Source: Anaerolineales bacterium
GTDB taxonomy: Bacteria > Chloroflexota > Anaerolineae > Anaerolineales > UBA4823
Direction: 5' to 3'
Assembly: GCA_028687395.1 (NCBI GenBank)
Contig: JAQUAE010000097.1
Location: forward strand, 1 to 6,771
Length of the DNA: 6,771 nt
Under the pieces are notes generated by a model, which worked only from the letters and a program-made list of their open reading frames with translations, had not been told where the DNA came from and did not search any database. Both the position numbers and the translations under genes were made by a program. Below, one piece after another: positions 1 to 5,153 of this stretch (positions are counted from its first letter, which is position 1; each line of letters starts with the position of its first letter).

Positions 1-527
1 ACCCAGGTGGGCAGGTAGCCGCCGATCCAATTCCCCACCGAAGCCATCGCCATCTGCAGGCCGGAACTGAAGCTGAACAGATAAGTGCGTTCCTTCTCAC
101 TGCTGTTCTCCATCAAGAAGGGAGCGTTGGTCACGGCCGCCAGGCTCTGCCCCAGTCCGGAGCACACGTTCATGGCGTAGAACACCGTCTCGCCTGGCCA
201 CAGGACCGCTACCAGGATTGCTACGCTGGAAAGCGCACCCGAAGCCACCAGTGCCCGTTTTCGCCCGATGATGTCCACCAGGTAGCCCATGGGCAGGGCG
301 GCGAGCAGGGCGGTCAGGCTGGTGGTGGTGATCAGGTTGCCCAACAGGGCTTCGTCGTAGCCCAGGCTGAGCACGTAAAAGTTGAACAGAAGGCGATACA
401 CCCCCATCGCCGCCCCACCAATGATGACGTTGAGCAGATAAAAACGGGCGTTGGGTTGAAATGCTCTCACACGCGTCGCATACTCGCCCAATGCTCGCCC
501 AATTCCCAATAGCACCCTGCTGGCCAT
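1..527 (-). CDS. Major facilitator superfamily transporter, N-terminal part (cut by left edge)
   Basis: Reading the minus strand from an ATG at 527 gives 175 residues without a stop, so the C-terminal half lies outside the window. Hydrophobic segments fall near residues 28-56, 61-84, 92-110, 115-135 and 148-172, as expected for the first transmembrane helices of an MFS carrier. The loop between helices 2 and 3 carries the MFS signature motif A: G81-Y-L-V-D85-I-I-G88-R-K-R. The family moves small solutes, drugs or ions across the inner membrane by proton-coupled exchange; nothing here tells the substrate. The start lies 3 bases after the stop of the ArsR-type regulator, with no clear Shine-Dalgarno, so translation is probably coupled to it. 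Pairing with a regulator favours an inducible efflux or uptake role, which is inference. The family call is firm; the substrate is unknown. Confidence 0.9.
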   Translation of the reverse strand, partial: MASRVLLGIGRALGEYATRVRAFQPNARFYLLNVIIGGAAMGVYRLLFNFYVLSLGYDEALLGNLITTTSLTALLAALPMGYLVDIIGRKRALVASGALSSVAILVAVLWPGETVFYAMNVCSGLGQSLAAVTNAPFLMENSSEKERTYLFSFSSGLQMAMASVGNWIGGYLPTW

Positions 528-530
528 GGT

Positions 531-1649
531 TTATGCTTCGCCAGATGCCTCCGTATCGCTTTGCATGTACTGCTGCAGGTTGGCGAATGTGGCGTTCACC
601 GCCTCCATGCGGGCGGCGTAGCGCTTCTTCTCCTCCTCTTCCAGGCTGAGGTAAACCAATCCGGCGACGCGCAGCTCGCGCAAGTGGTGGGTGACGGTCG
701 GGGCGCGCAGGCGCAGCCTGCGCGCAAGCTCAGCCGGTGCGAGCATCTCCTTGGTCAGGTAGTTCAGAATGCGCAGGCGGGTGGGGTCGGCCAGCGCTTT
801 GAGCGCTCGCAGCAGGGCATCCGGCACTTGCTCACCCGGCACTAGCGAGGCTTCCGCAGGCCGCACGCCAAAGACCAATAACGTGCGCTCCTCATCCAGC
901 TTGGAGAAGAGCACCAGGGGAGTGTTCCAGTAGGCCGGCGCCAGCACAAGTTCCTTGACGTTGAACGTCTCTTCGAAACGCACGCCCTGCGAGAGCTCCA
1001 CCAGCAAATCGGGCAGGTCAAGCGAGGCCGCCAGCTCCTGGGCTTTCTGCAGGCCAGCGCGCAAAGCCGGGGCAATACGCTTCTCCTCTTCCTCGAAGAA
1101 CGCCTGGTAGTAGGATTGCAGCAGAGAATAATACAACTCGCCAAATTCGGCTGGACGAGATGCCCAGGAGAGGAACTTGGGCAACAACTTCGCTTTGCCG
1201 GGCATTTCCCACGCTCGCGTGGCAGATTTTAGTGCTTCGAGATCCGCTTCGTTCCAGGCGCGCTTCTCCACCACCTCATTGACCACCTGGAAGAACTCAA
1301 CATCCCCCTTCTCCATCTTCCTAATCAGACTTATCAGGCGCTGTTCCGGCGGGATGCGTCGCAGCGACCACAGCGCGCTGGAGGCGTCCTTGGGAGACTC
1401 CAGGGCGTTGATCCAGGGTAACGGCACCCAGACAAAGGGCAGCATGTCCTCAACCATCTTGCGCTCGGCGGCGGGCAGTCGCGAGCGTACGCCGGCTGCC
1501 CAGGAGGCGCGCAAGCCGTAAGCCTCTGGTTCGTGGAGAACCATGAGGCTGATGAAGAAATCATAGGCCGTGCCGGTGTCCCAACTCAAGCGGGGAGAAA
1601 CCAGCGCGGCTTGCTTTTTATTATCGCCTGCGGCCCTGGCTGCCATCAT
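531..1649 (-). CDS. ArsR-type winged-helix transcriptional regulator with a large N-terminal domain
   Basis: The protein is about 372 residues (374 if the GTG at 1655 is used). Numbering here is from that GTG. The last quarter (about 281-348) is an ArsR-type winged helix: a first helix LKALADPTRLRILNYL, a recognition helix near 318-332 (APTVTHHLRELRVAGL) and a wing rich in E and K. Typical ArsR repressors have about 100 residues. Here roughly 280 residues precede the DNA-binding part, mixed helical, with no transmembrane segment and no motif I can name; they may sense a ligand or mediate dimerisation. I chose the ATG at 1649 because it forms an ATGA overlap with the stop of the upstream 75-residue gene; ATG at 1646 is also possible. 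The regulator sits between that small gene and an MFS transporter in one transcription unit. It is the best candidate to bind the palindrome over the unit's own promoter. The effector is unknown. Confidence 0.88.
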   Translation of the reverse strand: MMAARAAGDNKKQAALVSPRLSWDTGTAYDFFISLMVLHEPEAYGLRASWAAGVRSRLPAAERKMVEDMLPFVWVPLPWINALESPKDASSALWSLRRIPPEQRLISLIRKMEKGDVEFFQVVNEVVEKRAWNEADLEALKSATRAWEMPGKAKLLPKFLSWASRPAEFGELYYSLLQSYYQAFFEEEEKRIAPALRAGLQKAQELAASLDLPDLLVELSQGVRFEETFNVKELVLAPAYWNTPLVLFSKLDEERTLLVFGVRPAEASLVPGEQVPDALLRALKALADPTRLRILNYLTKEMLAPAELARRLRLRAPTVTHHLRELRVAGLVYLSLEEEEKKRYAARMEAVNATFANLQQYMQSDTEASGEA

Positions 1650-1873
1650 GAGCACTCTTGGGAGAATTCAGCAAAAGTCGTTTCCTGGCTCAAGCGACTG
1701 GCTGCGCGTAACCTGTTGCCGAATGCGATCAACCACCCGCCCAGGTGCAGGCAGATGTGGTCTTTCAGGGTGGCGCTACGCCCCTGGGCGAACGCGGCAG
1801 TGCGTGCGGAGCAGGCGGCATCGAGGAGACGTTGATGCTGCGAGCGAGCGAAAACATAGTCGTTGGTGTGCAT
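1646..1873 (-). CDS. Small protein of unknown function (75 aa), first gene of the regulator/transporter unit
   Basis: I do not recognise this protein as a named family. Three signs say it is a real gene. A strong Shine-Dalgarno (GGAGG) ends 5 bases before the ATG. A consensus promoter lies about 100 bases upstream. Its TGA stop overlaps the next gene's ATG as ATGA. The product is soluble-looking and basic. The N-terminal part is probably helical (residues 10-33, with many A, R and Q). The most distinctive stretch is around residues 43-56, HLGGWLIAFGNRLR, an amphipathic tryptophan-containing helix that could bind a membrane surface or a partner protein. Cysteines occur at 21, 41 and 74, too scattered for a clear metal motif. 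Co-translation with the ArsR-type regulator suggests a linked role, for example as a modulator, but that is inference. Confidence 0.72.
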   Translation of the reverse strand: MHTNDYVFARSQHQRLLDAACSARTAAFAQGRSATLKDHICLHLGGWLIAFGNRLRAASRLSQETTFAEFSQECS

Positions 1874-1876
1874 GGA

Positions 1877-1883
1877 TTCCTCC
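1877..1883 (-). promoter_or_regulatory. Shine-Dalgarno of the 75-aa gene
   Basis: The minus strand reads GGAGGAATCC directly before the ATG at 1873, giving a 5-base spacer after GGAGG. This is the best ribosome binding site in the left half of the window. It fixes the start of the small gene, while the two genes after it lack a good site and appear to depend on translational coupling. Confidence 0.85.
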
Positions 1884-1914
1884 AGGCGTTCTATAAAACC
1901 TTATTTCCATCAGT

Positions 1915-1929
1915 TAAGCAAGATGCTTA
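1915..1929. repeat. Short inverted repeat in the leader of the 75-aa gene
   Basis: TAAGCA and TGCTTA flank a 3-base loop (AGA), giving a perfect 6-bp stem, with a further G-C pair possible after one mismatch. It falls between the predicted transcription start near 1966 and the ATG at 1873. It may be a small hairpin in the 5' untranslated leader or a second protein-binding site on the DNA. The stem is short, so the functional call is tentative. Confidence 0.4.
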
Positions 1930-1946
1930 CCTAAACTAGCCAAACA

Positions 1947-1984
1947 TCTAAGTTAGACTATTATCTAATTAGATTATAGTCTAA
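1947..1984. promoter_or_regulatory. Palindromic operator overlapping the -10 box (32-bp core 1953-1984)
   Basis: The core is two 16-bp arms, TTAGACTATTATCTAA followed directly by TTAGATTATAGTCTAA. They pair at 15 of 16 positions; the only mismatch is 1962 against 1975. The motif TCTAA recurs at 1947, 1964 and 1980, and TTAGA at 1953 and 1969, so half-sites repeat every 16-17 bp, about one and a half helical turns. The palindrome covers the promoter's -10 box and its predicted start point, so bound protein would block RNA polymerase. AT-rich dyads of this sort are usual for ArsR-type repressors. Control by the regulator encoded at 531-1649 is inferred from position. Confidence 0.78.
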
Positions 1985-2000
1985 TATGCATTTTTGTCAA
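1973..2000 (-). promoter_or_regulatory. Sigma-70-type promoter for the small gene/regulator/transporter unit
   Basis: On the minus strand TTGACA (2000-1995) is followed after 16 bp by TATAAT (1978-1973). Both hexamers are perfect matches to the housekeeping sigma consensus, and the spacer is one base short of the 17-bp optimum. Transcription should begin near 1966, leaving a leader of about 93 bases before the ATG at 1873. A promoter this strong with its -10 box inside a dyad is typical of a gene set that is tightly repressed until an inducer appears. Confidence 0.8.
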
Positions 2001-2005
2001 GAGGT

Positions 2006-2026
2006 GTTTCTTCGCAGTTTCTTCGC
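2006..2026. repeat. Tandem 10-bp direct repeat upstream of the -35 box
   Basis: GTTTCTTCGC occurs at 2006-2015 and again at 2017-2026, an 11-bp period or about one helical turn. It starts 6 bp upstream of the -35 box at 1995-2000 in the direction of the minus-strand promoter. That is where an activator or the polymerase alpha subunit could bind. It could also be a chance duplication. Confidence 0.45.
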
Positions 2027-2056
2027 CTCTTGCATTCCTCAGCCTACTGATGTGCC

Positions 2057-2106
2057 TGTGGATAACTTGCTAAAAACTGTGGATAACTCCCCTCGTTTGG
2101 GGATAA
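2057..2106 (+). other. DnaA-box cluster: two exact boxes and one near-exact, evenly spaced
   Basis: TGTGGATAA, the complement of the classical DnaA box TTATCCACA, occurs exactly at 2057-2065 and 2078-2086. A third copy with one change, TGGGGATAA, lies at 2098-2106. All three face the same way with starts 21 and 20 bp apart, about two helical turns, so bound DnaA molecules would sit on one face of the DNA. An AT-rich patch follows at about 2108-2155 and could serve as an unwinding element. This is the arrangement expected of a replication origin core or a DnaA-titrating or DnaA-regulated site. No dnaA or dnaN gene is visible in the window, so the origin role is unproven. Confidence 0.6.
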
Positions 2107-2216
2107 CCAGCATAATTGTTCGAATTATTCTTCTTCAAATACCCTCATATCTGGGCATCGCTCTTTGGCGTCCCCAAGATGCAGCCTGTTCATTCCTCCT
2201 TGGAAAACCAGGGCCC

Positions 2217-2253
2217 ATTCTCCCGAGATTATCCCCACCTCTCATGGGAGAAT
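2217..2253. repeat. Stable hairpin with a DnaA-like box in its loop
   Basis: ATTCTCCC (2217-2224) pairs perfectly with GGGAGAAT (2246-2253). GAGA (2225-2228) pairs with TCTC (2240-2243), leaving a 2-base bulge at 2244-2245. This makes a 12-bp stem around an 11-base loop whose first nine bases are the DnaA-like TTATCCCCA. No T-run follows on either strand, so a simple intrinsic terminator is unlikely. Confidence 0.5.
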
Positions 2254-2350
2254 TCCTGCCTGCCTTTCTCCTGTATATGGGGTTCCCTAACCTTACCCTC
2301 CCATATGTAGGTGGATCCAACTTGCCAAGGAGGTTTTCCACTTTTCCCCA
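2229..2350 (+). other. Weaker DnaA-box-like sites in the opposite orientation
   Basis: TTATCCCCA (2229-2237), TTTTCCACT (2334-2342) and the overlapping-end TTTTCCCCA (2342-2350) each resemble the DnaA box TTATCCACA with one to two changes. They face the three boxes at 2057-2106. Taken alone each could be chance. With the two exact boxes close by they suggest one array about 290 bp long with inward-facing groups. Binding is inferred only. Confidence 0.35.
2275..2306. repeat. Inverted repeat with 7-bp arms
   Basis: ATATGGG (2275-2281) and CCCATAT (2300-2306) are perfectly complementary across an 18-base spacer, inside which a small GGTT/AACC stem (2281-2294) could compete with it at the base of the arm. 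No T-tract follows on the minus strand, so it is only a weak candidate for ending the peptidase operon transcript. Confidence 0.35.
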
Positions 2351-2410
2351 GACACTACTACGACTACGGTTAATTAAGTATGGTTATAGACAGCATCTAC
2401 TTATTGGCAT

Positions 2411-3967
2411 TTAACGGTTGGCAAAATATTTATCCAATAATGCTGTCAGGTCGGCTTGCGTATGTTCCTGGAGGACCGCAAAGAAAGTGTCACCGCTGGC
2501 CAGCGAATAGGCGCTGCGAGTGACGTAGTCCTGGAGGAAACTGAAGAACGCCTGGTCGCCCAGTTGGGTGCGCAGCTCTTCGAGGAACAGGGCGCCGTTC
2601 AGATACACGGCATCGCGGTACGCCCGGTAGGCTTCGCCGGTGTAGGTATAGCTATAGATGCTGCCATCGATCCAACCTCGCGGGTCATAGTATCGGATGC
2701 GGTACGCCCACCACCAGTCCAGCGCCTCGGGAGCGAAGCGTTCGTAGTAAAGCCGCTCGCTATAAGTGCACAGCGCCTCGTCCAGCCAGGGCTCCTCGGC
2801 CTGGTCGTTCCCCACCAACGCGTAGAACCATTGGTGGGCGGTCTCGTGAGCGGCGATGGACACCAGGTAATCTGCCGGCTTGCCGCTGTACAGGTTGTAA
2901 AAGCCGTTGCTCAGGAAATACAGCCCGTCGTATTCCATGCCATCCAGAAAATCCGCCTCGACCACGCTCAAGCTCTGCCGTGGATAGGGTGCGAATAGTT
3001 CGTTGTACAGCGCCAGGGCGTTGGCGGTGGTTTCCAGGGAGGCCTTGCCGGCGGCCGCGTGAATCGGGAAGGCGTAGCTATAGATGGCAACATCGCCGAC
3101 CGTCCTGGTGGTGAGCAGGTAATCATGGCTGGCTGACCAGGCGAAATTACGAGCGTTTTCAAACCGGTAACGGTACCACTCCCCGTCAATTTGCGGCACC
3201 GCGCTGGCGGCGATGGTAAGTGAGGGCGTCTGAGAGGAGCTGGCGCCGGCTTGGGCGGGAGCGCCTGTGATCCTCAGGTTTACCACGAAATCGGCGCTTT
3301 CGTACACCTGGTGTTCGCCGAAGTAACCCGGAGCGTGAGCCAGCCAGCCTTTGACTGAGTCGTAGGGGGGAACATAAGGATACCAATCCACCAGGTTGGT
3401 CTGGCGGGGTGTGGTGCCGAAAGGCACCGGGCGGGTCAACGGCGAGGGGGTTGGCGAAGGCAGGTTGAGGTCGTAGGTCAAAGATAGGTTCAGAACCTCG
3501 CCTGGAGAGAGCGGATTGGCGAGTGGCAGGCGCATTTGGTTCGCCTCCAGCGTGTATGCGCTGGGGGGAGCGGTGCCATTCACCTCCAGGTGCTTCAAGT
3601 TGAAGGTACCCGGATAGCGGTTGGCTTCAACGATCAGCACGAGCTCCTGGAGAGGAACGCCGGTGCGGTTGGTGTAGGCGACCTGCTCCTCCACGCTCAG
3701 GTGGTGCAGGGCGTAATCCAGCGTGGCGGTCAGCGTGTACAGCGTCCTGCTGGACATCTCGGCTTCGGGCGTCGCTGTGGGAGGTTGGCTCTCCTGTGTA
3801 GGTGAGGCGGCGAGGGCGGGCGCAAGCGTCCCCGCGGGTAAATCGCCTGGCGAGCTGGCGCCCTCAGCAGCAGGGGCAGGCTTGCCCTTCCAGGTGCAGG
3901 AGGCCAATACCAAACCAACGCACAGGCAGAGATGGAGCAGGTGTCTCCGTGAGCGGGGAGAAATCAT
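2411..3967 (-). CDS. M1-family zinc aminopeptidase-like lipoprotein
   Basis: The 518-residue protein starts with a lipoprotein signal: basic n-region (R5, R7, R8), hydrophobic core and lipobox L-A-S-C with the lipidated cysteine at 24. A linker rich in P, A, T and S follows to about residue 70, so the enzyme should be anchored outside the cytoplasmic membrane. Residues 75-230 resemble the beta-sheet N-terminal domain of M1 peptidases. GMEYDG (343-348) matches the substrate-binding GxMEN-type motif as seen in bacterial relatives. The zinc site is complete: H374-E-x-x-H378 and, 19 residues on, E397 in PWLDEA. Y455 (YLNGA) is the likely catalytic tyrosine. The family removes N-terminal residues from peptides. 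It ends about 60 residues after Y455, so the large helical C-terminal domain of PepN-type enzymes is missing. Start is 27 bases after the aminotransferase stop, with no good Shine-Dalgarno, so it is probably the last gene of that operon. Confidence 0.9.
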   Translation of the reverse strand: MISPRSRRHLLHLCLCVGLVLASCTWKGKPAPAAEGASSPGDLPAGTLAPALAASPTQESQPPTATPEAEMSSRTLYTLTATLDYALHHLSVEEQVAYTNRTGVPLQELVLIVEANRYPGTFNLKHLEVNGTAPPSAYTLEANQMRLPLANPLSPGEVLNLSLTYDLNLPSPTPSPLTRPVPFGTTPRQTNLVDWYPYVPPYDSVKGWLAHAPGYFGEHQVYESADFVVNLRITGAPAQAGASSSQTPSLTIAASAVPQIDGEWYRYRFENARNFAWSASHDYLLTTRTVGDVAIYSYAFPIHAAAGKASLETTANALALYNELFAPYPRQSLSVVEADFLDGMEYDGLYFLSNGFYNLYSGKPADYLVSIAAHETAHQWFYALVGNDQAEEPWLDEALCTYSERLYYERFAPEALDWWWAYRIRYYDPRGWIDGSIYSYTYTGEAYRAYRDAVYLNGALFLEELRTQLGDQAFFSFLQDYVTRSAYSLASGDTFFAVLQEHTQADLTALLDKYFANR

Positions 3968-3994
3968 GGTTACTTGAGGGAGGAACTGGCAAGG

Positions 3995-5152
3995 TCAAGC
4001 AGGCGACTTCAAGCGCGCCAGCCGCTCGCCGACCTGCTGCAGGGTCTCCAGCCGCTTGGCAAAGTTGAAGCGGGCCAGGTGCGTGACCGGCTCGTGGAAG
4101 AAGCTTGAGCCTGGCACGGCAGCGATGCCTCGCTCTCTGACCAGCCAGTAGCAAAAATGAAAGTCGTCCTCGAAGCCGAAGGGAGAAATATCCACCAGGA
4201 CGAAGTACGCCCCTTGCGGGGGAGTGTAGCTGAGCCCGGCCTGGTCCAGGAATCCCAAGAAGAGTTGCCGGCGCTGGAAATACTCCTCCTGGATTTGCCG
4301 GTAGTAGGAATCCGGGAAGCGCAGAGCGGTGACCGCGGCTTCTTGCAGCGGTGCGGGGGCCGCAAGGGTGAGGTAATCGTGCACTTTGCGCGCCGTCTGG
4401 CTGAGGGCGGGCGGCGCAATCACATAGCCCAGGCGCCAGCCGGTGATGGCGTAAGTCTTCGAAAGCGAGCCGCAGGAGATCGTGCGCTCGAACATGCCCG
4501 GCAGGCTGGCCAGGTACAGGTGCTTATGCGGTGGAAAGATGATGTGTTCATAGACCTCGTCGGTGATCACGACAACGTCGAATTCCTGCGCCAGCTCAGC
4601 GATGAGGCTCAGTTCGTCCTGGGAGAAGACCTTGCCCGTCGGGTTGGAGGGATTGCACAGGATCAGGGCCTTGGCGCCGCTCTGGAATGCGTGGCGCAAT
4701 TCGTGCGGATCGATGCTGAATTGTGGGGGGCGCAGGGGCACGAAGAGGGGGGCGAGACCCAGGAGCAGGCTGTCGGCGGTGTAGGTTTCGTAAAACGGGG
4801 AGAAGATGATCACACGATCGCCCGGGTCGCATACGGCGCCCAGAGCGGCCAGCATGGCCTCCGTGCCGCCGCAGGTGATGGTGACGTGGATTTCCGGGTC
4901 GATCTCTAAGCCCATGAAGCGGGATTGTTTTTCAGCCAGGGCCTGGCGCAGGCGGGGTGAGCCCCAGGGGGGCGTATATTGGTGATAGCCCTTCTGCAAG
5001 GCGGACACAGCGGCAGCCACCAATTCGGCTGGGGGGTCGAAATCCGGATAGCCCGAGGACAGGTTAATGGCCCCGTATTGTTTAGCCAGGGTGTTCATCT
5101 CACTGATCACTGATTCGGACAAGCTGGCAAGGCGTTTGGCAGTTGGTGGCAT
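3995..5152 (-). CDS. PLP-dependent class I/II aminotransferase, kynurenine aminotransferase-like
   Basis: The 385-residue length is normal for fold-type I aminotransferases. It moves an amino group from an amino acid to a 2-oxo acid using pyridoxal phosphate in the cytoplasm. Visible landmarks are SSGYPDFDPP near the N-terminus (substrate and PLP entry loop), the PLP-phosphate region CGGTEAM (94-100), N170 in NPSNPTG, D198 and Y201 in ITDEVYEH, the PLP Schiff-base lysine K232 in SLSKTYAITGWRLGY, and the carboxylate-binding R361 in LARFNFAK. The segments YHQYTPPWGSPRLRQAL and LASLPGMFERT recall kynurenine/glutamine and methionine aminotransferases, but substrate cannot be fixed from sequence alone. 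The ATG lies one base after the upstream VWA gene's stop. It is preceded by GAGGAG (5163-5158) with a 5-base spacer, so the two genes are co-transcribed. Class call is firm, exact substrate tentative. Confidence 0.92.
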   Translation of the reverse strand: MPPTAKRLASLSESVISEMNTLAKQYGAINLSSGYPDFDPPAELVAAAVSALQKGYHQYTPPWGSPRLRQALAEKQSRFMGLEIDPEIHVTITCGGTEAMLAALGAVCDPGDRVIIFSPFYETYTADSLLLGLAPLFVPLRPPQFSIDPHELRHAFQSGAKALILCNPSNPTGKVFSQDELSLIAELAQEFDVVVITDEVYEHIIFPPHKHLYLASLPGMFERTISCGSLSKTYAITGWRLGYVIAPPALSQTARKVHDYLTLAAPAPLQEAAVTALRFPDSYYRQIQEEYFQRRQLFLGFLDQAGLSYTPPQGAYFVLVDISPFGFEDDFHFCYWLVRERGIAAVPGSSFFHEPVTHLARFNFAKRLETLQQVGERLARLKSPA

Positions 5153-5153
5153 G

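Larger units (their letters stand above)
2195..2340. repeat. Two overlapping 9-bp inverted repeats that compete for pairing
   Basis: CCTCCTTGG (2195-2203) is complementary to CCAAGGAGG (2325-2333). TGGAAAACC (2201-2209) is complementary to GGTTTTCCA (2332-2340). Both matches are perfect. The left copies overlap by 3 bases and the right copies by 2. The order is A-B then A'-B', so a single strand can form one pairing or the other but not one continuous stem. That resembles a conformational switch or the ends of a rearranged element. Spacing between the arms is about 120 bases. Confidence 0.45.
2001..2410. other. Non-coding, structure-rich intergenic region with DnaA boxes
   Basis: About 410 bases separate the promoter at 1973-2000 from the stop of the M1 peptidase at 2411. 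The stretch is AT-richer than the genes on either side. Open frames across it, including a 142-codon plus-strand frame from 1986, have no Shine-Dalgarno and no recognisable product. It holds a cluster of DnaA-box matches, an AT-rich patch at about 2108-2155, a tandem 10-bp repeat next to the promoter and several inverted repeats, all listed separately. I found no hairpin followed by a T-run that would count as a clear terminator for the peptidase operon. No tRNA-like fold was noticed. Confidence 0.6.

Noticed and set aside
2217..2306. Intrinsic terminator for the peptidase operon
   Set aside because: The hairpins at 2217-2253 and 2275-2306 are not followed by a T-run on the minus strand, so a simple intrinsic terminator cannot be supported.
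2001..2410. Iteron plasmid origin or CRISPR-like array
   Set aside because: The repeats are too few and too unlike each other, no Rep or Cas gene is present, and the flanking genes look chromosomal.
1986..2414. Plus-strand open frame of 142 codons across the intergenic region
   Set aside because: It has no Shine-Dalgarno, begins inside the operator/promoter area, contains the DnaA boxes and hairpins, and its product resembles nothing I recognise. It reads as an unselected open frame.
2456..2998. Plus-strand open frame of 180 codons
   Set aside because: It runs antisense to the M1 peptidase, including its zinc-site region. No independent evidence supports it.
4157..4909. Plus-strand open frame of 250 codons
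   Set aside because: It lies entirely opposite the aminotransferase, whose catalytic motifs are all intact. It is the antisense shadow of a GC-rich gene.
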